A DNA stretch of 9,085 bases from JBDSLU01 sp039916225 (lineage in GTDB: Bacteria; Acidobacteriota; Vicinamibacteria; Vicinamibacterales; Vicinamibacteraceae). The stretch's first letter is position 1; each line of letters opens with the position of its first letter. The stretch lies in the NCBI GenBank assembly GCA_039916225.1, contig JBDSLU010000437.1, forward strand, positions 1-9,085. Reading direction: 5' to 3'. A program made the position numbers and the translations under genes. Shown in pieces: positions 1 through 5,808 of the stretch. The notes below the pieces were generated by a model. It made no database searches. It saw nothing but the letters and a program-made list of their open reading frames with translations, and was not told where the DNA came from.

Positions 1-68
1 GAGGCTATGTCCTCTGTACTTGCAGGCTCCGGCTCCCTCGTTCGGATAGCGCTTGACACACAGACGCG
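1..68. other. Intergenic end of window, nothing recognised
   Basis: This is the stretch downstream of the last minus-strand gene. I see no tRNA-like fold, no hairpin followed by a T-run, and no convincing start of a further gene. It is too short to judge what follows. Confidence 0.4.
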
Positions 69-539
69 TCAGGGCGGTCCGGTCGTTCGCAGCGTGAACG
101 AGAACTCTTCCCAGTGCTGATAGCAGAGCAGCCAGCGCTCGTCGAACGGGCTGATCGTCACGTCGTCCGATCCCGGGTAGCAGAACAGCTCCCAATGATC
201 ACGAAACGTCCGCCACGAGGTCTCCAGCGCCGTCGACTGATCCCAGGACACGACGATGCGTTCGCTGTCGGCGGGTCCGAGGCCGGCCAGCGCCTGGGTG
301 ACGCGACGCGCCCCAGCCTGGTCCTCGCACGCGGCGGGGAGGTGCTGCGCCGCGGCCTCGCGGGTGAGGTGGCATGCGGCCGAAAGCGGCCGATGCAGTT
401 CGGCCGACCGTCCGGCGGTGAGCGGCCGGATGTCGCGCAATGCGGCATCGCCGTGCCGCGACCAGCGATCGTCGGTGAAGCGCCACGCCAGTGCGAACTG
501 GGCCATCGGCACGACGTCGGCGGCGTCGACGGTGATCAC
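69..539 (-). CDS. Small uncharacterised protein, translationally coupled to the TonB receptor
   Basis: This is a 156-residue soluble protein with no signal peptide or membrane segment. The GTG start at 539 shares the bases GTGA with the receptor's TGA stop, a classic coupling overlap. The reading frame stays open upstream to 911, but there it is an Arg/Pro-rich shadow of the receptor, so I trim to the GTG. An ATG at 506 is an alternative start giving 145 residues. Neither start has a clear Shine-Dalgarno. The C-terminal half is rich in Trp and aromatic residues: ETSWRTFRDHW at about 106-116, then YPGSDD at 121-126 and CYQHWEEFSF at 139-148. That pattern loosely recalls the DUF2947 type of small protein (Trp-rich, E-T-x-W-x-x-F-x-x-H-W). 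I hold that assignment at about one in three. Function is unknown. The coupling suggests co-expression with the receptor, not a shared function. Confidence 0.72.
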   Translation of the reverse strand: MITVDAADVVPMAQFALAWRFTDDRWSRHGDAALRDIRPLTAGRSAELHRPLSAACHLTREAAAQHLPAACEDQAGARRVTQALAGLGPADSERIVVSWDQSTALETSWRTFRDHWELFCYPGSDDVTISPFDERWLLCYQHWEEFSFTLRTTGPP

Positions 540-3025
540 GGCTTGCGGTGCCGGCCCAGCCAGCGGACGCGGCCGGTGATCGAACGGCCCGGGCTGCCGT
601 AGAACGTGCCGTAGTCCGGCGATTCGACGGTGCCGTTGACGCTGGTCGGGTTCTGGTGCCCGGTCAGGTTGCTCATGCTGGCGCGAAGGGCCCAGGCCTG
701 GCCGAACAGGTAGGTGCGGCGCTCGAGGCCGAGGGTGACGTCGAAGTAGTCGGGGAAGCGGCGGGAGTTGGCGGCGCCGACGACGAAGCCGGCGCTGTCG
801 GCGGACGAGTAGGGAAAGCCACTGCGGTACTCGGCCAGGTACGACACCGACCACGGCTTGCGGAAGGTCGGCAGGAAGGCCCAGGTCACGACGCGATGTG
901 GCGTGTCCCACGAGGGCGGGCCAGTGTTGTCGGCGGCGACGAAGTAGCTGTCGGGCGTGTTACCGAGGACGGCGTTCGAGCCGGCCGACGAGCGCGTGTA
1001 GCCGACCAGCCAGCCGTACTCGGGGCCAAAGCTTTGCCGCAGCCGGATTTCGCCGCTGTCGTAGCTCTCGGTGCGCCGGCTCTCGAGCGTATAGATCGCG
1101 TCGATGTCGGCGCTGGGCATGCCGAAGTAGGCGAGGCCGTTGCGGCCGCGCCGCGACAGGCCTTGCAGGTGCAGGTTGATGCCGGCCGGCAGCCGCCGAT
1201 CGAGGGTCGCGGTCCAGGTGTGGGCGACCGGGCTGGACAGCGATTCGCCGACCTCGAAGCGTGACAGCACCAGCGAGCCGGGCCCGTACGGCGGCGCGTA
1301 GATCGACACCGGCGATTGATCGAGCGCGGCGGCGAACGGCTGCAGCCGCGCCGCGTCGTGCGTCACCGCGAAGCCGGCCGACAGCTTGAGGCCGTCGCTC
1401 GGCGCCCACGCCGCCATGAGCCGCGGCGAGGCCGTCGTGTCGCGGGTGAGCGAGTCCCAATCGACGCGGACGCCGATCTGCACGGCCAGGCGCGGATGCA
1501 CCGTCCAGGCATCCTGGACGAACGCGGCCAGCTCGCCGGCGATCTTCTCGAGTTGCCCGCCGCCGAGATAGGCGATCGAGCGGATCAGCCGATCGTCCTT
1601 GTCGTAGAGCTCGATGTGGCCGCGCATCGCGTCCTGGCGATAGGCGACGCGATTGAGGTCGGTGCCGGCCTTGATCTGGTGCGTGCCCCGCCAGGCCAGC
1701 GGCGGGGCGTAGTAGTTGGCGATGACCTGATCGCGGATCGCGTCCTGGCGGCCGTCGTAGTAGTAGTTGCCGCGGCGTCCCGAGGGCGTGCTGATGAAGG
1801 CGTCGTGGCCTCGCGGCGTCAGCCGCAGCACGGTGCGGTTGGCGCCGTAGCCGGCTTCGAGCACGGCGCCGCCGCCGAAGACGTGTTGATCGCGGACGTT
1901 GGCGAACCACTGGTGCGATCGCGCGTCACGGGTCGTCGAGACCGGGTCGAGCGGCCCCAGCCCCAGTTGCCGGCCGACGCCGGTGCTGCCGACGATGCCG
2001 GCGTGCAGCACGTTCTTGGCAGTCAGGTTGACCTGGGCCCGCAGATGGTTGCTGAGGCGCCGGGTGTTGCTCGAGTCCTGGCCGGCCGGCAGCTCCTCGA
2101 CGAAGAACTGGTCGTACTCGCCGATGAAGCTGTCCGAGAACCACGCCCTCTTCCGGGCCAGCGGGCCGGATGCCGAGAGCCGCGGCGTCCAATCCTGGAT
2201 GCGCAGGCCCTTCTCTCGGACGATGGTCGGAAAGAAGTCGGTGGCCGAGTAGCGCAGGCGATCGCCGCCGACGTGGGTCGCCACTTCGATGACGCCGCCG
2301 CTGCCCTTGCCGTATTCCGCGGCATAGACGCCGTTGCGCACCGTCAGGGCCTGCACCGCCTCGACGCTGACCTTGGGGTCGAAGCCGCCGCTCAGCGGAT
2401 CGCCGACGTTGAAGCCGTCGAGGATGAACAGCGTCTGGCTCTCGCGGGCCCCGTCGACGTGGATGCCGCCGCTTCCGTCCATGACCACGCCCGGCAGCGT
2501 GCGCAGGGCGTTCTTGACGCCGTGCGATCCGTTGAACGGCACGTTCATCGCCTCGGCGCCGCTGAGCGCCTGCTCGGTCGACGGCTGGCTCAGGCTGGCG
2601 GGATCGCCGCGCGACGTGACGTCGAGCGACTCGAGATGCTCGCGGACCGGGAGGAGCGTCAGCAGCAGGTCGCCGCCGGGCGTCAGCGTCATGAGCTGAC
2701 GCTCGAACGCGTAGTAGCCCTGCCGTTCGACGCTCACCCGGTAGGCACCGGTGGCGGCGACCTCGAGGACGAACGCGCCAGCGGCATCGCTGCTGGCTCG
2801 CGCCACGACGTCGTCCGACGCCACCGTGCGGACGATGACCTCGGCGCCGGCGACCGGGGCCGCCGTATCGCTCACGATCCGGCCGCCGACACGCACCTGG
2901 GCCTGCGCCGCGGCGGCGAGGACGATCAGGCATACGAGGACCAGCAGGCACACGACACCCGGCCGAGGCAGGGCGGCCGCGCCTGACGATCGAATCATCG
3001 CGCCCATCATGTGGGAGGGGGACAC
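536..3025 (-). CDS. TonB-dependent outer-membrane receptor, Oar-like, with carboxypeptidase-regulatory domain
   Basis: This is an 829-residue outer-membrane receptor expected to import a ligand using energy from TonB-ExbBD; the substrate cannot be read from the sequence. A signal peptide has its hydrophobic core at about 24-40 and a likely cut after AQA at 42. Then come a CarboxypepD_reg beta-sandwich (about 44-125), a TonB-box-like strand ESLDVTS (132-138), a plug domain (about 145-260; ALRTLPGV, GGIHVDGARE, LFILDGFNV, EYGKGSGGVIEV) and a beta-barrel to the end. The late barrel has the usual NLTGHQNP...GSPGRSI pattern. It is shorter than many acidobacterial Oar-like receptors, which often run near 1000 residues. 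The last residues, RWLGRHRKP, are basic and lack the terminal aromatic residue typical of outer-membrane proteins. The GTG start at 3025 is the longest option; ATGs at 3010, 3007 and 2998 are possible, and 2998 gives a cleaner signal peptide. No tonB or exbB lies nearby. Confidence 0.93.
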   Translation of the reverse strand: MSPSHMMGAMIRSSGAAALPRPGVVCLLVLVCLIVLAAAAQAQVRVGGRIVSDTAAPVAGAEVIVRTVASDDVVARASSDAAGAFVLEVAATGAYRVSVERQGYYAFERQLMTLTPGGDLLLTLLPVREHLESLDVTSRGDPASLSQPSTEQALSGAEAMNVPFNGSHGVKNALRTLPGVVMDGSGGIHVDGARESQTLFILDGFNVGDPLSGGFDPKVSVEAVQALTVRNGVYAAEYGKGSGGVIEVATHVGGDRLRYSATDFFPTIVREKGLRIQDWTPRLSASGPLARKRAWFSDSFIGEYDQFFVEELPAGQDSSNTRRLSNHLRAQVNLTAKNVLHAGIVGSTGVGRQLGLGPLDPVSTTRDARSHQWFANVRDQHVFGGGAVLEAGYGANRTVLRLTPRGHDAFISTPSGRRGNYYYDGRQDAIRDQVIANYYAPPLAWRGTHQIKAGTDLNRVAYRQDAMRGHIELYDKDDRLIRSIAYLGGGQLEKIAGELAAFVQDAWTVHPRLAVQIGVRVDWDSLTRDTTASPRLMAAWAPSDGLKLSAGFAVTHDAARLQPFAAALDQSPVSIYAPPYGPGSLVLSRFEVGESLSSPVAHTWTATLDRRLPAGINLHLQGLSRRGRNGLAYFGMPSADIDAIYTLESRRTESYDSGEIRLRQSFGPEYGWLVGYTRSSAGSNAVLGNTPDSYFVAADNTGPPSWDTPHRVVTWAFLPTFRKPWSVSYLAEYRSGFPYSSADSAGFVVGAANSRRFPDYFDVTLGLERRTYLFGQAWALRASMSNLTGHQNPTSVNGTVESPDYGTFYGSPGRSITGRVRWLGRHRKP

Positions 3026-3077
3026 GCAGCGTCCAGCCCTGCCGCCAGGCTCTTCGGGCGGTCGATCGAGGAAGTGC

Positions 3078-3227
3078 TCAGAGGTACAGGCTCGCGCCCT
3101 CGTGCCATTCGTGGTCGATGTTCCGCATGATCAGCGCGCAATCGAAGGCGATCGATCCGGCGGGGAAGCGATGTGTATCGGCGAACCAGCTCGACTCCAC
3201 GCGCTCGATGTCGAAGGCGCGGCTCAC
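3078..3227 (-). CDS. Small hypothetical ORF of 49 residues overlapping the DUF4143 ATPase gene
   Basis: GTG at 3227 shares GTGA with the TGA stop of the ATPase gene; the ORF ends with TGA at 3080-3078, 52 bases before the receptor start. Of the 49 sense codons, 43 end in G or C (about 88%), as expected for a true gene here. The composition is protein-like: it starts V-SRAFDIERVESSW, contains HRFPAGSIAFDCA and ends EWHEGASLYL, without the Arg/Pro-rich composition of frame shadows. There is no signal peptide, membrane helix or cysteine cluster. I do not recognise the family. It may be a genuine small gene coupled to the ATPase. It may instead be the remnant of a longer protein cut short by a stop or frameshift, since it ends abruptly on what looks like a folded-domain segment. 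The other frame in this region (97 codons, 3007-3300) is a shadow. Confidence 0.5.
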   Translation of the reverse strand: MSRAFDIERVESSWFADTHRFPAGSIAFDCALIMRNIDHEWHEGASLYL

Positions 3228-4474
3228 GTCGCTTCCCAGAGTCTCCGAACCGGCACCGCGAACAGGTTGTCGCCGTAATTGATCGTGGCCCGGCCGTCAT
3301 AGAGCACGGCCCCCGCGACGAAGTGGTCTCCAGCGGCGTCCCTCAGCTTCCGGAGCCCACGAAAGTCCGCATCGGTGACGGTCGCCGCCGACTTGACCTC
3401 CACGCCAGCAACGGCTCCATGACCCTGCTCGAGCACCATGTCCACCTCGAAGTCGTCACGGTCGCGGAAGTGATAGAAGTCGATCGGAATGGGGCGCCAT
3501 GTCGCCTGGCGCCGCAGCTCCTGGAGCACGAAGGTCTCGAGCATCTGGCCCAGGAGCTGGCGGTCCTTGTCGAGCCCAGCCGCGTTGATACCGAGCAGCG
3601 CGCAGGCGACCCCCGTATCGCCCATATGGAGCTTAGGCCGCTTCACCAGCCGGCTCAATCGGTTCCTGTGCCATGGCGAAAGGCGCTCCACCAGAAAGAC
3701 GCGCTCCAGCAGGGTCACGTAGTCGTGAATGGTCTGGCGCGTCAGCTCGAAGGGCCCCGCCAGCTCCGTCACGTTGACGAGCCGAGCCGTTTGACCGGCC
3801 GCGAGCGTCAGCAGCTTCGGCAGCGCGTCGAAGGATCTCAAGCGAGTGAAGTCCCGGACGTCTCGCTGCACTTGAGTGTCGACGTAGTCGCGATACCACC
3901 CTTGGCGTCGCGCCATGGTCCGCCTGGCCAAGGCCGCGGGGTAGCCGCCCGAGACGATACGCTCCGCCAAGCCGACGCCGAGACGCTCGCTGAGCCCAGT
4001 CTTAAATCCGCGCTGGAACAGCGTCTCGATGAACCGTGGCCGCGTGTTCTCGATCTCGCATTGCGCGAGAGGATGCAACCGCAGAATCCCCATCCGCCCC
4101 GCCAATGAGTCGGCCAGGGCCGGAACCAGCAGCACGTTCGCTGAGCCCGTCAGAATGAAGCGTCCCGAGGTTCGCCGACGATCGATGGCCGCCTTCAGCG
4201 ACGTGAAGAGACCCGGAACCCTCTGTACTTCGTCAAGAATCACCTTTGGCGGAAGTCTGTCGACGAACCCGACCGGGTCCGTCACCGCGGCGTCACGAGT
4301 GGCGTCGTCGTCGAATGACTCGTATCCGTAGCCGCGAGGTTCCCCGACGGCCCGAGCCAGCGTGGTCTTGCCGCTCTGGCGTGGCCCGTGAATCAGGATG
4401 GCGGGCGTGTCTGCCAGGGCCTCACGGAGCCTCGGGGCGAGGTAGCGAGGGAAGGACGTCGCAGCGCGTCGCAC
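3224..4474 (-). CDS. AAA-type ATPase with DUF4143 domain
   Basis: This 416-residue protein belongs to the widespread prokaryotic AAA_14/DUF4143 group, whose cellular role is not established. The N-terminal P-loop domain shows Walker A GPRQSGKT (30-37), Walker B VILDE (78-82) and the sensor-1-like strand FILTGSAN (106-113). The GGYPAAL segment (176-182) precedes the DUF4143 region, which includes a winged-helix-like stretch with LTRQTIHDYVTLLE (244-257). Near the C-terminus, EVD (343-345) followed by EVK (359-361) resembles the D...E-x-K core of PD-(D/E)XK nucleases, a known feature of the family's C-terminal domain. Length is normal and all motifs are intact. The GTG start at 4474 is chosen because family members begin close to the FPRYL segment. 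It lacks a Shine-Dalgarno and lies inside the repeat array. Its GC is close to that of the flanking chromosome, unlike the DNA just upstream. Confidence 0.92.
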   Translation of the reverse strand: MRRAATSFPRYLAPRLREALADTPAILIHGPRQSGKTTLARAVGEPRGYGYESFDDDATRDAAVTDPVGFVDRLPPKVILDEVQRVPGLFTSLKAAIDRRRTSGRFILTGSANVLLVPALADSLAGRMGILRLHPLAQCEIENTRPRFIETLFQRGFKTGLSERLGVGLAERIVSGGYPAALARRTMARRQGWYRDYVDTQVQRDVRDFTRLRSFDALPKLLTLAAGQTARLVNVTELAGPFELTRQTIHDYVTLLERVFLVERLSPWHRNRLSRLVKRPKLHMGDTGVACALLGINAAGLDKDRQLLGQMLETFVLQELRRQATWRPIPIDFYHFRDRDDFEVDMVLEQGHGAVAGVEVKSAATVTDADFRGLRKLRDAAGDHFVAGAVLYDGRATINYGDNLFAVPVRRLWEAT

Positions 4475-4479
4475 GGCTG

Positions 4480-4509
4480 ATCGTAAGCTAGACAGTCGGC
4501 TGAATGCAA
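4480..4509 (-). promoter_or_regulatory. Possible sigma70-type promoter giving a leaderless ATPase transcript
   Basis: On the minus strand, TTGCAT (4509-4504) and TACGAT (4485-4480) are separated by 18 bases. Each matches the -35 or -10 consensus at four of six positions. Transcription would start near 4473-4474, that is at the GTG itself. The missing Shine-Dalgarno upstream of 4474 agrees with a leaderless mRNA. The match is modest and could arise by chance in this AT-richer patch. Confidence 0.25.
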
Positions 4510-4528
4510 GTTCTGGCGTCGGCTAAAC

Positions 4529-4542
4529 GCTAATTCATTAGC
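4529..4542. promoter_or_regulatory. 14-bp palindrome, candidate operator
   Basis: GCTAAT-TC-ATTAGC is a perfect six-base inverted repeat around a two-base centre. It straddles units 3 and 4 of the 23-bp array and lies about 55 bp upstream of the ATPase start codon. A wider imperfect stem also exists: 4491-4503 pairs with 4538-4550 over 13 positions, including three G-T pairs. Symmetry plus location suggests a dimeric regulator site. No regulator gene is present in the window. Confidence 0.4.
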
Positions 4543-4556
4543 CGGCTGTTCGCTAT

Positions 4557-4745
4557 TCATTGGTGTGTCGCACGGCTGGCGCGTGCGCCGCTGCTGTCCG
4601 TGGCAAGGGTCGGGAACCACACGTCGTACCAGTTCTGCGACGCGAACTCGGCCTTCGGCACCGCACGTGGCGGCCGCCGGACCGTGCCGATCCGCGTGCC
4701 CTCACCCAGCGATCGCTGGCTGCCCAGCCGGACGGATGCGCACAC
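4557..4745 (-). pseudogene. Truncated DUF488 family gene, N-terminal fragment
   Basis: This 62-codon ORF starts at GTG 4745, eight bases after a strong GGAGG. Residues about 5-47 look like the N-terminus of the DUF488 subfamily with the conserved block GTRIGTVRRPPRAVP (16-30), followed by KAEFASQNWYDVWFP (31-45). The family normally continues with a helical region and a C-terminal Cys/His motif near the end, and is commonly more than 100 residues long. Here the likeness stops after WFPTLA and the frame runs through unrelated sequence (TDSSGARASRATHQ) to a TGA at 4557, directly against the repeat array. I find no remainder of the gene in the window. It is therefore best read as a gene whose 3' part was lost when the array or ATPase segment was joined here. 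The intact ribosome site means a short peptide could still be made. Confidence 0.6.
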
Positions 4746-4753
4746 TCATCCTG

Positions 4754-4758
4754 CCTCC
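4754..4758 (-). promoter_or_regulatory. Strong ribosome binding site of the DUF488 fragment
   Basis: AAAGGAGG on the minus strand is the best Shine-Dalgarno in the window. It lies eight bases before GTG 4745, which opens the DUF488 frame. An ATG at 4749 lies closer, at four bases, but opens a different frame that stops after 15 codons. The GTG is therefore the meaningful start unless a one-base shift has occurred. The rest of 4746-4838 shows no other gene. Confidence 0.55.
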
Positions 4759-4838
4759 TTTGGAGTGCCTTCGGCGCGAATTGCCGCTCGTCTTCTACAC
4801 GAAGGAACTTGCTGACGAGAATCTGCCGTCCGAAACAA

Positions 4839-5729
4839 CTAAACCAGCGAGCTGTATCGAATTCCCCACACATCCTTGAACTCTTCATCCAGTTCGCAGA
4901 GATACCCCCAGAGCTCAGCTAGCTTTGGATGCTTCGCGTAGTTGCCGGCAGACTGCAGCTCTGCGACGATGCACGCCAGAAGAAGCGCCGCCGTCGACAC
5001 CAAGTCGCTCTCTGCATGCCCGGGATTCCATTGTTCGTCTGGGTTCTCAACAACCAGAGCCGCAGAAACAGCGGCGATGCGTTGATGCGCGAGCTCCGAT
5101 TGGTGAGGATAGTACTGAGCATAGAGCTTCTTGAGAACGTCAGCCACGTTGCCATCTACCCAAGGCGCGACCTTCTTGCTCGGCTGACCAAATAGGAGGC
5201 GGCCCGGAGTCGGCCATTCCAATGCGATGGCGCTGGGGTTGGCGACTTCGGCAGCTGTGACGTCGACGCGTGCTGCGAGACCATCCAGGTTTGCGCGGTA
5301 GACGGCTAGGTAGTCTTTCCACTTGCTGTCCGACGGGTGCTTGCCGCTGTGATCCTCGTAACGCAATGCCAATGTCCGAAAGCCCTCACGCTCGAGAATT
5401 CTGATCCGAGCTGGTTCAGCGACCAAGGCGGCAATGTTGATCAGCGTCTCAAACAAGGAACGATTCAGAATGCCCGCCTGGAGCAGCAAAGGTTTCGGTC
5501 GCTTCTCTGCAAGGAGAAGGCAAACGCTTGCGTAGCCCTGTCGCGCTCCGAGCATGAGGCCTCGACAAATCACCCAGAAGGCGGTCGGCGCCAATCGCCC
5601 AGCCTTGGCATCTCGCTCGAGATGTTCCAGATAGAAGTCGCACACCAATGCCAATGGCGTGTCGATCATCTTGTGCGGAAAGGCCGGCAGGTCGACCTTC
5701 CATTTCGGACACTCATCTGGTGTTGTCAT
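4839..5729 (-). CDS. Uncharacterised protein, DUF5677-like
   Basis: This 296-residue, mainly helical protein has no signal peptide. The block LLLQAGILNRSLFETLINIAALV (81-103, with R90-S-L-F-E94 central) resembles the conserved helix of DUF5677 proteins, which carry an R-x-L-F-E pattern. YYPHQSELAHQRIAA (206-220) fits the later S/H-rich helix of that family. Function is unknown in the family; members occur sporadically and often in accessory DNA. Base composition differs from neighbours: 5401-5460 has 32 G/C of 60 against 46 of 60 in a sample of recQ, and A/T-ending codons are common, suggesting acquisition by transfer. ATG at 5729 is the first good start but has no clear Shine-Dalgarno. The stop is TAG. 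It follows recQ by 79 bases on the same strand, so readthrough from recQ is possible. No partner gene typical of a known defence system is visible. Confidence 0.8.
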   Translation of the reverse strand: MTTPDECPKWKVDLPAFPHKMIDTPLALVCDFYLEHLERDAKAGRLAPTAFWVICRGLMLGARQGYASVCLLLAEKRPKPLLLQAGILNRSLFETLINIAALVAEPARIRILEREGFRTLALRYEDHSGKHPSDSKWKDYLAVYRANLDGLAARVDVTAAEVANPSAIALEWPTPGRLLFGQPSKKVAPWVDGNVADVLKKLYAQYYPHQSELAHQRIAAVSAALVVENPDEQWNPGHAESDLVSTAALLLACIVAELQSAGNYAKHPKLAELWGYLCELDEEFKDVWGIRYSSLV

Positions 5730-5771
5730 ACGTCGGCGCTGCGGACTATCGATACGGGAGCCGACACGAGA

Positions 5772-5785
5772 CGGAGTTCACTCCG
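5772..5785. repeat. Short inverted repeat between recQ and the DUF5677-like gene
   Basis: CGGAGTTCACTCCG can form a five-pair stem with a four-base loop, 23 bases beyond the recQ stop. No T-run follows on the minus strand, so it is at best a weak terminator or an operator-like palindrome for the downstream gene. No convincing promoter is visible in 5730-5808. Confidence 0.3.
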
Positions 5786-5808
5786 GCAGCTGATCGAAGT
5801 TGAGGTGC

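Larger units (their letters stand above)
4472..4563. repeat. Four degenerate 23-bp tandem units (iteron-like) over the ATPase start
   Basis: On the plus strand the core CGGCT recurs at 4474, 4497, 4520 and 4543, exactly 23 bp apart. Units run 4472-4494, 4495-4517, 4518-4540 and 4541-4563. Units 2 and 3 share GTCGGCT and match at 15 of 23 positions. Units 3 and 4 share CGGCT, CGCTA and, after a one-base gap, TTCATT. Units 1 and 2 match at 12 of 23, including CGGCTGA. The array is AT-richer than its surroundings (28 G/C of 60 in 4501-4560). Its first unit covers the GTG start of the ATPase gene, so a protein bound here would block transcription or translation of it. The regular spacing of just over two helical turns suggests a protein-binding array, but a decayed simple tandem duplication is also possible. 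Confidence 0.6.
4468..4578. repeat. 12-bp perfect direct repeat bracketing the array
   Basis: GTCGCACGGCTG occurs at 4468-4479 and again at 4567-4578. The first copy covers the ATPase start codon; the second lies in the 3' tail of the DUF488 fragment. The 87 bases between are AT-rich and hold the 23-bp units. The copies could be a target duplication around a small insert or a product of the duplication that made the array. I find no terminal inverted repeats just inside them. Confidence 0.5.

Noticed and set aside
540..911. Upstream extension of the small gene at 69-539 to an ATG at 911
   Set aside because: The added 124 residues are Arg/Pro-rich and lie wholly within the receptor in another frame; composition turns protein-like only near the GTG at 539.
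1316..2986. Plus-strand open frame of 556 codons antisense to the TonB receptor
   Set aside because: Low-complexity Arg/Ala/Asp composition without recognisable motifs; a shadow of the receptor gene.
3228..3300. Small ORF at 3078-3227 being the lost C-terminal part of the DUF488 gene
   Set aside because: The 49 residues lack the Cys/His-containing C-terminal motif of DUF488 proteins and show no likeness to that family.
3173..4108. Plus-strand open frame of 311 codons antisense to the DUF4143 gene
   Set aside because: No motifs and shadow-like composition; the minus frame carries Walker A, Walker B and the nuclease-like residues.
4491..4563. Integron attC-like recombination site
   Set aside because: Imperfect stem and large loop suggested attC, but I could not find matching RYYYAAC and GTTRRRY core sites at the ends, and no integrase is present.
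4472..4563. CRISPR array
   Set aside because: The 23-bp periodic units are degenerate over their whole length with no distinct spacers, and no cas genes are present.
4560..4922. Plus-strand frames of 71-120 codons over the DUF488 fragment and the end of the DUF5677-like gene
   Set aside because: None shows a family motif. The minus frame here carries the DUF488 signature with a strong ribosome site.
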